A stretch of DNA of 63,583 bases from Flavobacteriales bacterium (GTDB lineage Bacteria > Bacteroidota > Bacteroidia > Flavobacteriales_D > Crocinitomicaceae), in assembly GCA_015665275.1 (NCBI GenBank), contig JADFAL010000038.1:1-63583 (forward strand). The letters run 5' to 3'. The notes under the pieces were generated by a model that made no database searches, was not told the DNA's origin, and worked only from the letters and a program-made list of their open reading frames with translations. Of this stretch, positions 1 through 8,716 are shown one piece after another. The translations under genes were made by a program, and so were the position numbers. How positions within the stretch are numbered: the first letter of the stretch is position 1; each line of letters begins with the position of its first letter.

Positions 1-2709
1 TGGAAGAATATCGTCGTTGATCGATTCGTTGATTCGAGCCACCATATCAGGATCGGTAGTTTCGGCGTCTAGCGTGATGATTCGCTGTCCGTCCAATCGT
101 CTTAATGTTTCCGGCGCACGACTCATTTCGAAATCTGCAATGGCTTGCAACTCTACTTCAGTTCCCTGAAGATTCCGAATTTTCATTCTTTGTAAATCGA
201 GTAGTGAGTTTCTATCTTGCTTCTTGAATCGAACCCATAACTTCACTTCATCTTTTCCGACAATTACGCGTTGCGCTTCGTCTCCGAAGAAGGATTGTCG
301 AATTTGTGTCAGTACTTCACCTTCCGAGAATCCATAAATGGAAGCTTCTGGACGTAGTTTAACTTCGACTTCATTTTTACCAGGAGGCATATCATCTTTA
401 ACGTTGATTACACCATCCATCTTGGTAAGTTTCTCCTTGATCTCATCACGAGCACTGATTAAGTTATTGTCATTCGATGATGTAATCCCCAAGTTTATTG
501 GCTTTCCAAAGCGTCGTTCACCTCCAACGTAAAGACTGCGTGTTAGTTTCCCTTCAGGAGTTTGTCTAAGCCGTCGATTGATTCGATTAATGAGTGTATC
601 AACTGGAGTTTTAGATTCTTCTCCATTGAAGAATACGTTAATCATTCCGGTATGATTGCCAAACTGGCCAATGCTCTCAGAAACGCCGACAGTACTGATG
701 TAGTAAGATAGTAGTGAATCTCCCGATTCCTCAATGATGCGCTGATTTTCTTCGATTAGAATTTGGGTAGCCCGTTTCTGGAACTCTTTTGTTTTACTAT
801 CGCTGTCTCCCGGTGTATACGCTGCTTCTATTGTAAATCGATCGGGTTGGATATCTGGGAAAAATGTAAAATTAATGACGCCACTCCTGAACAGTATTAG
901 TGAACTCACGACAAAGGCAAAAGGAACGAAGAACGTCAGGTAATATGCCTTGAATCGAATTCCAACCACGTGTTTCACGGTAGTCGCAAACCAACGATCA
1001 CGAACAGACTTAATTCCTTTATCAGCCCCACCACGAATGACGCTCTCCATCGGAGATTTTGTGAATCCAACAAGGAAAACTATGGCGCCGGTAACGATGA
1101 GAGCAAACGGGAATAGGAAACCGGCAACGGAAAATTCAGCAGGAAATAATCCTGATCCAAGAAAGATGATTACGATACCAATTATTAAGAAAAGGGCTCC
1201 TTTGAGGTATGAAAATGGCGTCTTCTTATTCTCAGAGAGTACGCTGTCATGGCCAAGGTGACCGGGAAGTACGATGAATGCTTCGAAGAGCGAGAAGGCG
1301 AGACAGGCGATGACTACGAATGACATTTCCTTGATCAATTCCATGCCTTCCACAAAGAAGAGAATGGAGAAGGCGACAATGGTTGTGAGAACCGAAGTGA
1401 AAACAGGCTTCAGTACCTCCATGGTTCCGTCTAACGCGGCAACTTTCGCTTTCTTTCCACGTTCGAAATGGGTGTATATGTTCTCGGCTATTACAACTCC
1501 GTCATCTACCAAAATCCCTACAACGAGAATCATTCCGAATAGGGAAATCATATTTATAGTTATGCCATACATGGCTCCGAAAATGAACATCCCGAGGAAT
1601 GAGAAAGGAATTCCAAACGCCACCCAAGCGGATAATTTCAGGTTCAAGAAGAGCCCAAGGAATAGAAGAACAAGCACCAATCCCATAATTCCATTTCGTG
1701 TAAGAAGATCAATTCGATCATCCAACATTCCATTGAATTCAAAGAAGATATTAAATTCATAACCGGGGTTTTCTTCCTCAAATTTCTTTTTAAACGCGTG
1801 AAGCTCTTCGGTGATATCTGTAATGTCTTGCTCTGGTGTTTTCTTTACTTGAAAGGTGGTGGAAGGATTGCCGTTGAATCGAGAAGTTTGTGATTGTTCA
1901 GAATACGTGATTTCGGCATCAGCAATATCGCCAATTCGGATTAACTCTCCCGAAGCAGTTGTTCTGAGCACAATGTCTTCAATGTCTTCCGTATCTGTTG
2001 ATCGATTGTTAGAACGGATATTCATTTCTTCCATTTTGCCGCGAATGACACCGGTTGTAATGTCGATGTTCTTGGTCTTAATAGCGAGTGCAATTTCATT
2101 GAGCGAAATGTCGTAGCGAATCAAATTTTGTTCCCGTGCACTAATGACAATCTCCTTATCCGGAAATCCAGTTTTTTCAATCTCTGTAATAGATTCCGTA
2201 TTGAGCAGTGCCGTTTCAACGTCATTCGAAACATCAATTAACTCGGCAATGTTCGCATTTTCATCTTTTGCAGACACTCCAACAAAGGCGACAATACTTG
2301 CAATTCCGAAGGCTTTCGGCATGGTGACCGTCGGTGGTTCTGTTCCAGCTGGGAATGAATTAATGGAATTGACGGCATTATCAATATCATTGAAGAGTAG
2401 CTCCATGTCAGCGTCATCTTCAGCAATAACAGTGATTTGAGCAAAGTTCTCCTGTGAGGACGATCGGATTTCATCAATCCCGTTAAATCCTCGAATTGCC
2501 TGCTCGATTTTTATGGTAATCCCTTCCTCCATTTCTGCAGGAGAAGCTCCGGGGTAGTTAACGCTGACAATGATGCGTTTTGGCGCTTCTTCTGGAAAGA
2601 ACGATCGATTCGTATTGAACAATGTGAACAATCCGAACATAATTATGATCACAATGGATGCATTTCCCCAAATCGGTCGGTCAATGAAAAATTGTATTAA
2701 TCTTCTCAT
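1..2709 (-). CDS. RND-family efflux transporter permease (3' end cut by window)
   Basis: Inner-membrane proton-driven pump subunit of a tripartite efflux system. The gene starts at 2709 (protein begins MRRLIQFFIDRPIWGN) and stays open for 903 codons to the window edge; full-length RND pumps have about 1,030-1,150 residues, so the C-terminal part is missing. An N-terminal transmembrane helix is followed by a large periplasmic loop. The helix-4 signature VDDGVVIAEN places two Asp at residues 402-403, where AcrB has its proton-relay Asp pair. The ATG overlaps the stop of the upstream membrane fusion protein gene by four bases (ATGA), which indicates translational coupling. Substrate cannot be read from the sequence. 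It could belong to the HAE1 (drug) branch; the acidic pair does not by itself rule out a metal pump. No TolC homologue is visible; one may lie beyond the left edge. Confidence 0.93.
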   Translation of the reverse strand, partial: MRRLIQFFIDRPIWGNASIVIIIMFGLFTLFNTNRSFFPEEAPKRIIVSVNYPGASPAEMEEGITIKIEQAIRGFNGIDEIRSSSQENFAQITVIAEDDADMELLFNDIDNAVNSINSFPAGTEPPTVTMPKAFGIASIVAFVGVSAKDENANIAELIDVSNDVETALLNTESITEIEKTGFPDKEIVISAREQNLIRYDISLNEIALAIKTKNIDITTGVIRGKMEEMNIRSNNRSTDTEDIEDIVLRTTASGELIRIGDIADAEITYSEQSQTSRFNGNPSTTFQVKKTPEQDITDITEELHAFKKKFEEENPGYEFNIFFEFNGMLDDRIDLLTRNGIMGLVLVLLFLGLFLNLKLSAWVAFGIPFSFLGMFIFGAMYGITINMISLFGMILVVGILVDDGVVIAENIYTHFERGKKAKVAALDGTMEVLKPVFTSVLTTIVAFSILFFVEGMELIKEMSFVVIACLAFSLFEAFIVLPGHLGHDSVLSENKKTPFSYLKGALFLIIGIVIIFLGSGLFPAEFSVAGFLFPFALIVTGAIVFLVGFTKSPMESVIRGGADKGIKSVRDRWFATTVKHVVGIRFKAYYLTFFVPFAFVVSSLILFRSGVINFTFFPDIQPDRFTIEAAYTPGDSDSKTKEFQKRATQILIEENQRIIEESGDSLLSYYISTVGVSESIGQFGNHTGMINVFFNGEESKTPVDTLINRINRRLRQTPEGKLTRSLYVGGERRFGKPINLGITSSNDNNLISARDEIKEKLTKMDGVINVKDDMPPGKNEVEVKLRPEASIYGFSEGEVLTQIRQSFFGDEAQRVIVGKDEVKLWVRFKKQDRNSLLDLQRMKIRNLQGTEVELQAIADFEMSRAPETLRRLDGQRIITLDAETTDPDMVARINESINDDILP

Positions 2710-3839
2710 TTTTTCTCCTCGCTTTCAACGGGTTTGTAGATCATATCTTTATTCGGAGCGCCTACTTGTTCTGTAACAACGCGTTGCCCGTCTTGAATAC
2801 CTGTTACGTAAACAGTGTCTGGTTTTCGGCTCACTTGTTTCACATCAACATAGGTCAGTTTGTCACCTTTCAGCACCAGAACTTTTCTATCTTTCACGGC
2901 TCTTCTTGGCAATGCAACCGTCTTTTCGTTGGAGATGAAATCAATCTCAACATTGAGGTAAAGTCCGTTGTAAACACGTTCTCCCTCTTCAGGTTTAACT
3001 GAGTAATAGACATCTGCCGATTGTGTTCGCTGATTTATTACATCTGAAACGCGAATGATAGAACCGGTAGCGATCAATTTTCCATTCGGATCTTTGAATC
3101 GTGCCGTTTTCTGTTCTTTGTACATCTTCAAATCTTCCAATGAAACTGGAACTTTCAATTCAAATTCTCCAGTTCTGGCAATTTTGGCAATCTGAACTCC
3201 TGGATTTACAATCGATCCCGGCTCGGAATAGACTTCGGTTACAGTTCCAGAGAAAGGAGCGATGTACTCGTATTTTTTCAGGCGGTTGTCTTGCGCAATG
3301 ATATTGAAGTATTCGGTGAGGACATTTCGAACAGTCCAGAATTGCTTTTCTTTCCTTGTATTGAGTTTAGGGAAGGCTGGAATATCAGAGCGCAGAGAAG
3401 TTAAGCCAACAAGAAATTGATCCCATTTATCTTTTTCTTCAGGCATGTCTAATGCCAAATCAGGCAGTGCTTGTGTTATTATACTTGCCAGACTCATGCG
3501 TCGAGCAAACAAACTGTATGCAGCCTCCTGTCCGTCAATTCGATACAGTATCGATCCTGATCTAAATGAAACACCGGGCTTCAAGCGCTGGTCTCCCTGC
3601 TGCAGTTTTCCTTGTACCTCAAACGAAACTAGCAGTTCGGTATTCGGTGCTACCTGTCCGTATGAACTCATGGGGATTTTATGCAATTCGTTAATAACGA
3701 TCGCAGTAGGAACATTTACCGTTTTGTTCTCCTTTTTGATTTGCTTTTCATACTCTTTGGCATTCATTAGTATCGGAATGTACATGGCTCCCGAAATGAA
3801 TAAGAAAATGCCTAAAAGAATGATTTGACTACGTTTCAT
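2706..3839 (-). CDS. RND efflux membrane fusion (periplasmic adaptor) protein
   Basis: HlyD/AcrA-type adaptor of 377 residues that would link the inner-membrane permease to an outer-membrane channel. A hydrophobic signal or anchor covers residues 5-24. A biotinyl-lipoyl half-motif follows near residue 195 (YEYIAPFSGTVTEVYSEPG), then beta-barrel and membrane-proximal segments (VSLEDLKMYKEQKTARF onward) and a short charged tail ending EEKK. The helical hairpin is short, as expected for RND adaptors. It is first in a two-gene operon and overlaps the permease gene by four bases. A one-mismatch Bacteroidota -7 box (TACCTTTA on the minus strand, 3863-3870) lies 23 bases before the ATG. No regulator gene is adjacent. 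Confidence 0.92.
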   Translation of the reverse strand: MKRSQIILLGIFLFISGAMYIPILMNAKEYEKQIKKENKTVNVPTAIVINELHKIPMSSYGQVAPNTELLVSFEVQGKLQQGDQRLKPGVSFRSGSILYRIDGQEAAYSLFARRMSLASIITQALPDLALDMPEEKDKWDQFLVGLTSLRSDIPAFPKLNTRKEKQFWTVRNVLTEYFNIIAQDNRLKKYEYIAPFSGTVTEVYSEPGSIVNPGVQIAKIARTGEFELKVPVSLEDLKMYKEQKTARFKDPNGKLIATGSIIRVSDVINQRTQSADVYYSVKPEEGERVYNGLYLNVEIDFISNEKTVALPRRAVKDRKVLVLKGDKLTYVDVKQVSRKPDTVYVTGIQDGQRVVTEQVGAPNKDMIYKPVESEEKK

Positions 3840-4025
3840 GCAGTGCGTATTGATGTTTCCTGTAAAGGTACAACTTACCCGGGTATTTGTTCATGAAAAT
3901 GATTGAATCCGGCGGATTTGAATATGAATGGTCCAATTGATAGGTTGAAGGTGAATGTGAATAACTGTTGAAAAAAATGTGGATAACGTATTTTTTACAC
4001 CTGAATTACAAGGTTAAGCCTTCGT

Positions 4026-4033
4026 TAACTTTG
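4026..4033 (+). promoter_or_regulatory. Bacteroidota -7 promoter box for the 4058 gene
   Basis: TAACTTTG is an exact match to TAnnTTTG and lies 24 bases before the ATG at 4058. It falls inside the longest possible reading frame (from 3968), so transcription probably begins after that upstream ATG. No TTTG is seen at the usual -33 spacing. Confidence 0.55.
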
Positions 4034-4057
4034 TATATATTAATTCAACCTCAATCA

Positions 4058-4597
4058 ATGTTCGGAACGATTCTAAGGAAAAAGGTATCTGACGATAAGT
4101 TGGCTAACGTTTTCATCAATGGTCTCTTTAAGACTATCGATGAAGGTTTCCCTGTAATAGCTGAGTTCATCAATGATGATCAAGCTTTCGTTACCTCTCC
4201 GAATATTGCTTCAAATCACAGTTACGAGTTCTCTTTAATTGTTGTAGTTGGGAATCTTTCCTTCTTGGAAAGTGCCTTCGAACCAGAACAAGCGAATCGC
4301 GTAGAAGCGTTGGTATTTGAAAAACTGGCACGGATCTATGAAATGGAAAAGGGAGAGTTTAAGCAGTTACTGAAAGATTACAAGAATTTAATGTGGCGTC
4401 TAAATCATCCATCGAAGAATATGATTTACGCAATGTCGAAAGCGATTTTCGATAAGTACACCTTGTATAACTATCAGGACGAATATTTCAAACGAATGCA
4501 AGCGCCAAATCCGCTTTTTTTGAAGCGTATGGATGAAGTCATTGAAAACTTTATTTGGGATTGGGATGCATTCTTCCGTAAGTACAAACTGGACTAG
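4058..4597 (+). CDS. Conserved hypothetical protein, 179 residues
   Basis: I do not recognise a family with confidence. The product is soluble, mixed alpha/beta and acidic, with no signal peptide or transmembrane segment. It begins MFGTILRKKVSDDKLANVF and ends with aromatic residues (FIWDWDAFFRKYKLD). The frame is open from 3968, but I chose the ATG at 4058 because an exact -7 promoter box lies at 4026-4033, inside the longer version, and because the extra 30 residues look like translated leader. It stands alone: a divergent efflux operon is upstream and a terminator follows directly. A housekeeping cytosolic role is only a guess. Confidence 0.75.
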   Translation: MFGTILRKKVSDDKLANVFINGLFKTIDEGFPVIAEFINDDQAFVTSPNIASNHSYEFSLIVVVGNLSFLESAFEPEQANRVEALVFEKLARIYEMEKGEFKQLLKDYKNLMWRLNHPSKNMIYAMSKAIFDKYTLYNYQDEYFKRMQAPNPLFLKRMDEVIENFIWDWDAFFRKYKLD

Positions 4598-4631
4598 GTC
4601 CAAACTCCAAGTATAAATTTCTCTAATTCGG

Positions 4632-4658
4632 AAAATAGCTCGTAAGGGCTATTTTTTT
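4632..4658. terminator. Bidirectional rho-independent terminator
   Basis: Stem AAAATAGC (4632-4639) pairs with GCTATTTT (4648-4655) around an 8-base loop, followed by more T. It lies between the convergent genes ending at 4597 (+) and 4658 (-), and the A-rich left arm lets it work on both strands. Confidence 0.75.
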
Positions 4659-5254
4659 CACCTCCTTCTTCGATTGGTGCTTTGTTGACTATGTTTATTT
4701 CGATTTGATTTTTTAGGTTCATGTTCGAATGCGAAAAATGGTAGGGAAGCGAATACGATCCATATAACAGTCTGGCTAGAGACTATTTGCAGAGAATGGT
4801 TGGCGTAAAATAAAAGCCCAGACAGGAGTGTAAAAACTAGGGCGTATTGTATTTTAACTTGGTGCATGGAATATCGGTCTTTGTGTTTTTGGCTAAGATT
4901 CCTAACGTTTCTATAATATTGTTTCCAGCTAGTAGATTTGTCTTTTGAAAAGAACTGAGTAATCATAGTGAGGTTGTGAATCATGTAAATCATCGAAATT
5001 CCTAGTAAGAACCATTGAGCCATGTTGTAAATGAAGTCCCAATTCGTTTGGAATTCATTTATCATTCCATGTAGATACATTGAAAGCGTATAATTCGCCG
5101 CAAAGAAGATCATAATGCACGAGCTCCCAATGCTTAATATGAATCGATGCCTGTCTGTTAGTTTTGTTTTGGTAAAGCCATGAAACAAAGAGTAGAGCGA
5201 GAACAAAATTCCAATTAGTGACAACGCTTTATAAAACGCATTTGGTGCTTCCAT
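4658..5254 (-). CDS. Hypothetical integral membrane protein, 198 residues
   Basis: Family not recognised. About five hydrophobic segments are visible: residues 8-26, 38-58, 78-96, 135-150 and 160-175. The hydrophilic loop between the third and later helices is basic (KDKSTSWKQYYRNVRNL), and the C-terminus is strongly basic (ends NRRRR), which puts the tail in the cytoplasm by the positive-inside rule. It is the last of three consecutive minus-strand genes (6141 to 4658) separated by short gaps, probably one transcript. No catalytic motif is visible. Confidence 0.7.
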   Translation of the reverse strand: MEAPNAFYKALSLIGILFSLYSLFHGFTKTKLTDRHRFILSIGSSCIMIFFAANYTLSMYLHGMINEFQTNWDFIYNMAQWFLLGISMIYMIHNLTMITQFFSKDKSTSWKQYYRNVRNLSQKHKDRYSMHQVKIQYALVFTLLSGLLFYANHSLQIVSSQTVIWIVFASLPFFAFEHEPKKSNRNKHSQQSTNRRRR

Positions 5255-5293
5255 GATTTTACTGTCCAGAATCCAGTAAAGAAGTGCAATTGA

Positions 5294-5731
5294 TTATACG
5301 AGTGTGATTCCTTCATTGAGTCTCTTTGTGATTTTTTTATCATGAGTTACAATGGAAACGAGAACGAAAGTAAGTATGAAGTAAAACGGCCACGAGCTGA
5401 TTTTTTCCTCAAAGTCATAATATTGATCATTTTTCCTTGGTAGAAACGCTAAAAAGCTGAATAGAAAAGATAGCTGTAAATCGAAAAATAGTTCTTTCCA
5501 ATTGGTAGAGAGGTGCCTTGCTTCTACAATAACTCCTGCAATTAATGCAACAATGCTAAACGAGATCAACGTTTGCTCTGCTTCATGAACTCTCACACCG
5601 ATGTACCATAGCAAAGGAATTAGGAGACAGGCCAGTACTAAAATATAGGGACGTTTATTAAAGTCAAACCACTTATTCTTTTGAGTTGGGGTGTTTCTCT
5701 TTTTTCCTTTTCTCCTAGCTCTCCTAGACAT
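5294..5731 (-). CDS. Hypothetical integral membrane protein with basic N-terminus, 145 residues
   Basis: Family not recognised. The first 20 residues are extremely basic (MSRRARRKGKKRNTPTQKNK), followed by about four transmembrane segments: residues 30-45, 56-70, 85-97 and 114-130. The basic leader suggests a cytoplasmic N-terminus that may touch nucleic acid or phospholipid head groups; that is inference only. It lies 39 bases from the next gene (starts 5254) and 11 bases after the preceding one (ends 5743), so the three are probably co-transcribed. Confidence 0.65.
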   Translation of the reverse strand: MSRRARRKGKKRNTPTQKNKWFDFNKRPYILVLACLLIPLLWYIGVRVHEAEQTLISFSIVALIAGVIVEARHLSTNWKELFFDLQLSFLFSFLAFLPRKNDQYYDFEEKISSWPFYFILTFVLVSIVTHDKKITKRLNEGITLV

Positions 5732-5742
5732 TTGTGCTCAGC

Positions 5743-6141
5743 TTAATATTCAGAAATATCATTGCGAATCAAATACACTTCAACAATAATTCTTGAAACC
5801 AGTTCCAGATCTATTTCATCAATAGGCATTTGTAATTGATAGGTTGCTTTTCGGTCTGCCGAATCAGTCTTTACGATAACACCAAACTGCAGTAGAACTT
5901 TTCTGACAAGCAATTTACCGCCATAACCATATTTAAAGGAGTTATTGTTTAGTTCTTGTTGCTCGGCAATCCGGTGGAGCATCTTGTAGGTTTTGTGAAA
6001 GTACTTGCGCAATTGTCGCTCTCTAACTGGGGTAAGTTCGTCACCGTGAAGTATGTCACCCGTATATTTCGCCATCGCATTAAGTTCCTTCAAGAAGAGC
6101 TTGCGTTCTGGGCTTCCCGGGGTAAAAATTGGATTTGGCAT
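5743..6141 (-). CDS. Hypothetical soluble protein, 132 residues
   Basis: Family not recognised. The protein has no signal peptide or membrane span. A helical, basic first half (residues 10-65, including KLFLKELNAMAKYTGDILHG) is followed by a shorter half with alternating hydrophobic residues (GGKLLVRKVLLQFGVIV and LVSRIIVEVYLIRN). It is the promoter-proximal gene of the three-gene minus-strand run. The 131-base gap upstream of its start (6142-6272) holds no good promoter match on this strand. Confidence 0.6.
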   Translation of the reverse strand: MPNPIFTPGSPERKLFLKELNAMAKYTGDILHGDELTPVRERQLRKYFHKTYKMLHRIAEQQELNNNSFKYGYGGKLLVRKVLLQFGVIVKTDSADRKATYQLQMPIDEIDLELVSRIIVEVYLIRNDISEY

Positions 6142-6272
6142 GGATGATTTAAGAAATTACAAGTTTGTGTTGAGATTTCCTAGTGAATTAACATTTGCTA
6201 TTTAGCCAATTGGCTAATTACCTACAATTTTAAATAGTATAATTTTGAATTTGTAGGAACGTTAAAATTCCA

Positions 6273-6902
6273 CTAATTCCTCACATACACGACCTTCTTC
6301 GTCTCAAAGAATTCTCCTTCGAAGAAATCGGGGATGTCGAAGTATTGTACCGCTTTCTTCACCGTTTTCATTTCTTCGCTTAGATCGCCACCTTTTAAAT
6401 AAAGAATGCCGTTCTTGAGGTCGTTTTTATTCTCTTTTAAGAATTTGCCCTTGGTCCAATTTAAGAATTTCGGCATAGCCGTAACTGCGCGGCTTACAAT
6501 GAAATCGAATTGCTGGTCTATTTTTTCCGCGCGTTCATGAATGCCCTTGACATTGGTCAGTTTTAAGGCTTGAGCAACATGATTTACCACTTTAATTTTC
6601 TTCCCGATGGAATCCACTAACAAGAAATCACATTCAGGATATAAAATTGCCAACGGAATGCCTGGGAATCCACCTCCTGTTCCAACGTCTAAAATCTTCG
6701 AGCCATCTTTGAATGACATCACCTTGGCAATTGCCAGTGAATGCAATACATGCCGTTGGTAAAAATTATCAGTGTCTTTTCGTGAGATGACATTAATTTG
6801 AGAATTCCAGTCATTGTACAGAATTTCCAAATCGGCAAATTGTTCACGCTGTTTTTCTGTAAGGTCTGGGAAATATTGAAGAATCAATTCGATGCCTTCC
6901 AT
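6273..6902 (-). CDS. rsmG: 16S rRNA (guanine527-N7)-methyltransferase RsmG
   Basis: Methylates N7 of G527 in 16S rRNA using SAM; loss of the enzyme gives low-level streptomycin resistance in other bacteria. The 209-residue length is normal. The SAM-binding motif KILDVGTGGGFPGIPLAI lies near residue 70, and the RsmG-typical SRAVTAMPKFLNW follows near residue 137. The RHVLHSLAIA segment near residue 50 is also typical. The start codon shares one base with the stop of the ECF sigma gene (TAATG at 6902), so translation is probably coupled. Placing rsmG after a sigma factor is unusual; elsewhere it often sits with gidA or parA. Confidence 0.95.
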   Translation of the reverse strand: MEGIELILQYFPDLTEKQREQFADLEILYNDWNSQINVISRKDTDNFYQRHVLHSLAIAKVMSFKDGSKILDVGTGGGFPGIPLAILYPECDFLLVDSIGKKIKVVNHVAQALKLTNVKGIHERAEKIDQQFDFIVSRAVTAMPKFLNWTKGKFLKENKNDLKNGILYLKGGDLSEEMKTVKKAVQYFDIPDFFEGEFFETKKVVYVRN

Positions 6903-7507
6903 TAAATGGTGTCTTTATTTTTCTCCATCATGTTCGCTAGGAAATCACGTGCACGAAACAATTGTGCTTTTACGGTTCCAAGAGGGAGATTCAATTCTTC
7001 CGAGATCTCTTCGTAGCTCAACTCCTCGAAATAACGCTTTTCTACAAGAATGCGGTAGCGCGGTTTAAGCTTGGCAACTACTTCACGCATCATGATCACC
7101 TTCTGCTTGTGCTCCATTGTTTCCTCAGGGTCACGCGTATTGCTTTTCGCGTCAATTTTTATGCGTTCGCCATCGTCTGTTTGAATTCCAGAATCCATGG
7201 AGGTTACTTTGATACGTTTCTTACGTATGAAATCGATACAGTTGTTGGAGGCAATTTTGAACAGCCAAGTCGAAAAGGCATAACTTGGAGAGTATTGTTC
7301 CAATCGTCTGAAGGCTTTCCCGAAAGCTTCGATCGTTAAATCATCAGCATCATCGGTGTTCTTAACCATTTTCAGCATCATGAAGTAAATCGACTCCCGA
7401 TAACGATCCATGAGTGTTGCATAGGCCGACTGATCGCCGTCGATGGCACGTCCCACGAGTTCGAGGTCTTGCTGCGCTTTGTCTGATAAGTGATCTTTGT
7501 TCACCAT
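6902..7507 (-). CDS. ECF-type RNA polymerase sigma-70 factor
   Basis: Sigma factor of 201 residues with region 2 (residues 25-95, including NTDDADDLTIEAFGKAF and the -10 recognition part STWLFKIASNNCIDFIRKK) and region 4 (residues 138-190, including YRILVEKRYFEELSYEEIS and the helix-turn-helix LPLGTVKAQLFRARDFL). The linker between them is longer than usual and rich in charged residues (about 100-135). No anti-sigma gene lies nearby, so it may be controlled by expression level or belong to the anti-sigma-independent Bacteroidota ECF groups. It overlaps the upstream glycosyltransferase gene by seven bases and rsmG by one. Confidence 0.93.
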   Translation of the reverse strand: MVNKDHLSDKAQQDLELVGRAIDGDQSAYATLMDRYRESIYFMMLKMVKNTDDADDLTIEAFGKAFRRLEQYSPSYAFSTWLFKIASNNCIDFIRKKRIKVTSMDSGIQTDDGERIKIDAKSNTRDPEETMEHKQKVIMMREVVAKLKPRYRILVEKRYFEELSYEEISEELNLPLGTVKAQLFRARDFLANMMEKNKDTI

Positions 7508-8640
7508 TTTTTTGTATCGCTCTTATCGCTGGTGTAGTAGAAAATAGGAGTTACGATTGCGTAAACAACATCCAAAACTGGTAGCCATGCAATAAATTTG
7601 GTCGCTCGCAATTTCTTAAAGGCATTCCCAAGAATGATCCATTTCCAAGTGAATACAAACAGATACACTGCAAGCGTTAACCAAAGGAAATTGCGGTCAA
7701 AGCACAAAATAACGAAGGAAGCGGTAAAGATTAACAGGGTAAGCGGATAGATTCCTAACATCCATTTCTTAATAACCCGATATTTTTCCGTTGTTGTGTA
7801 GTGTCGTGCCTTCTGACGGAACAATTTTCCCCATGAAGATGCACCGTCCGAAAAGCAATACGAATCTGGATCAATATTGATGGTATAATTCTGTTTTTTG
7901 GCAGCATCCTGAATAAACAAATCATCATCACCAGAAGATAGTGCATAGTGCGATTTAAATCCATTCGCCTCCTCAAATGCAGATTTCGTGTATGCCATAT
8001 TTCGTCCAATCCCCATGTATGGGAGTCGTGCTTTGGCAAAAGAGAAGTAGTTCATAGCAATCCAAATCGTATCGAAACGAATGAAACGATTCAACATGCC
8101 CTTTTCATGACGGTAAGGTCCGAATCCAAGTACAATTTGTTTTTTATCACTGAAGCGGCTCGCCATGCTACGGATCCAATTTTTAGAGGCGGGTTGACAA
8201 TCGGCGTCAGTAAACAAGAGATGTTCGTATTTGGCTCCGCGAATTCCAATCGTAAGAGGAAGCTTCTTACCGTATTTCAAGTGTTTGCTTCGTCCCACTT
8301 CAATTACACGCAGATTTGGAAATTGTTGTACATACGCATCAAGGACATATTGTGAATCATCCATACTTTGATGATTGATCACGATCACCTCAAATTCCGG
8401 ATAATCTTGATCCAAAATAAAGGGCAAATGCTTGTATAAATTTTCGGACTCGTTGCGCGCAGCAATAATCACCGAGATAGGAGGCAAGTTCTCATTGAGT
8501 TGCTCTTTTGCGGTTTTATGGAAAGCGAAGCGGGCATAAATCAACAGGATAAAAAGCAGGTGCACCAAGGCCATCCCGCAAAATCCAAAGAAGAGATAGG
8601 TGCTCCAGTCGTCATGAAATTCGGGAAGAAATTCGAGCAT
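7501..8640 (-). CDS. Family 2 glycosyltransferase, membrane-anchored
   Basis: Processive-type GT2 enzyme of 379 residues. An N-terminal membrane helix (about 14-38) precedes the GT-A domain: PPISVIIAARNESENL near 52, the metal-binding DxD as LLFTDADC near 140, and SSGDDDLFIQDA near 230. An RQKARHY motif near 273 stands at the place of the QxxRW signature. Two or three C-terminal transmembrane helices follow (about 290-360). It probably makes or extends a surface polysaccharide or glycolipid; the sugar cannot be predicted. It is first in the GT2-sigma-rsmG operon. The start ATG at 8640 has no exact -7 box upstream. Confidence 0.9.
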   Translation of the reverse strand: MLEFLPEFHDDWSTYLFFGFCGMALVHLLFILLIYARFAFHKTAKEQLNENLPPISVIIAARNESENLYKHLPFILDQDYPEFEVIVINHQSMDDSQYVLDAYVQQFPNLRVIEVGRSKHLKYGKKLPLTIGIRGAKYEHLLFTDADCQPASKNWIRSMASRFSDKKQIVLGFGPYRHEKGMLNRFIRFDTIWIAMNYFSFAKARLPYMGIGRNMAYTKSAFEEANGFKSHYALSSGDDDLFIQDAAKKQNYTINIDPDSYCFSDGASSWGKLFRQKARHYTTTEKYRVIKKWMLGIYPLTLLIFTASFVILCFDRNFLWLTLAVYLFVFTWKWIILGNAFKKLRATKFIAWLPVLDVVYAIVTPIFYYTSDKSDTKKW

Positions 8641-8684
8641 TCAAATCACTTTGCTACAAAGATGCGGGCTTTCTCAAATACATT

Positions 8685-8692
8685 TATCTTTG
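8685..8692 (+). promoter_or_regulatory. Bacteroidota -7 promoter box for tgt-lptG
   Basis: TATCTTTG exactly matches TAnnTTTG and lies 24 bases before the tgt ATG at 8717, the same spacing as for the 4058 gene. It excludes the upstream TTG start at 8651. Confidence 0.6.
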
Positions 8693-8716
8693 CGCGGGTT
8701 AATTATCAACATATTT

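Noticed and set aside
1274-1762. Plus-strand frame of 162 codons in the RND gene
   Set aside because: Antisense shadow of the permease, low-complexity basic product.
6240-6247. Plus-strand TAATTTTG box
   Set aside because: It matches TAnnTTTG exactly but points into genes on the other strand and has no plus-strand gene behind it.
8651-8716. TTG start at 8651 extending tgt by 22 residues
   Set aside because: It overlaps the -7 promoter box at 8685 and the added part is not in the Tgt family.
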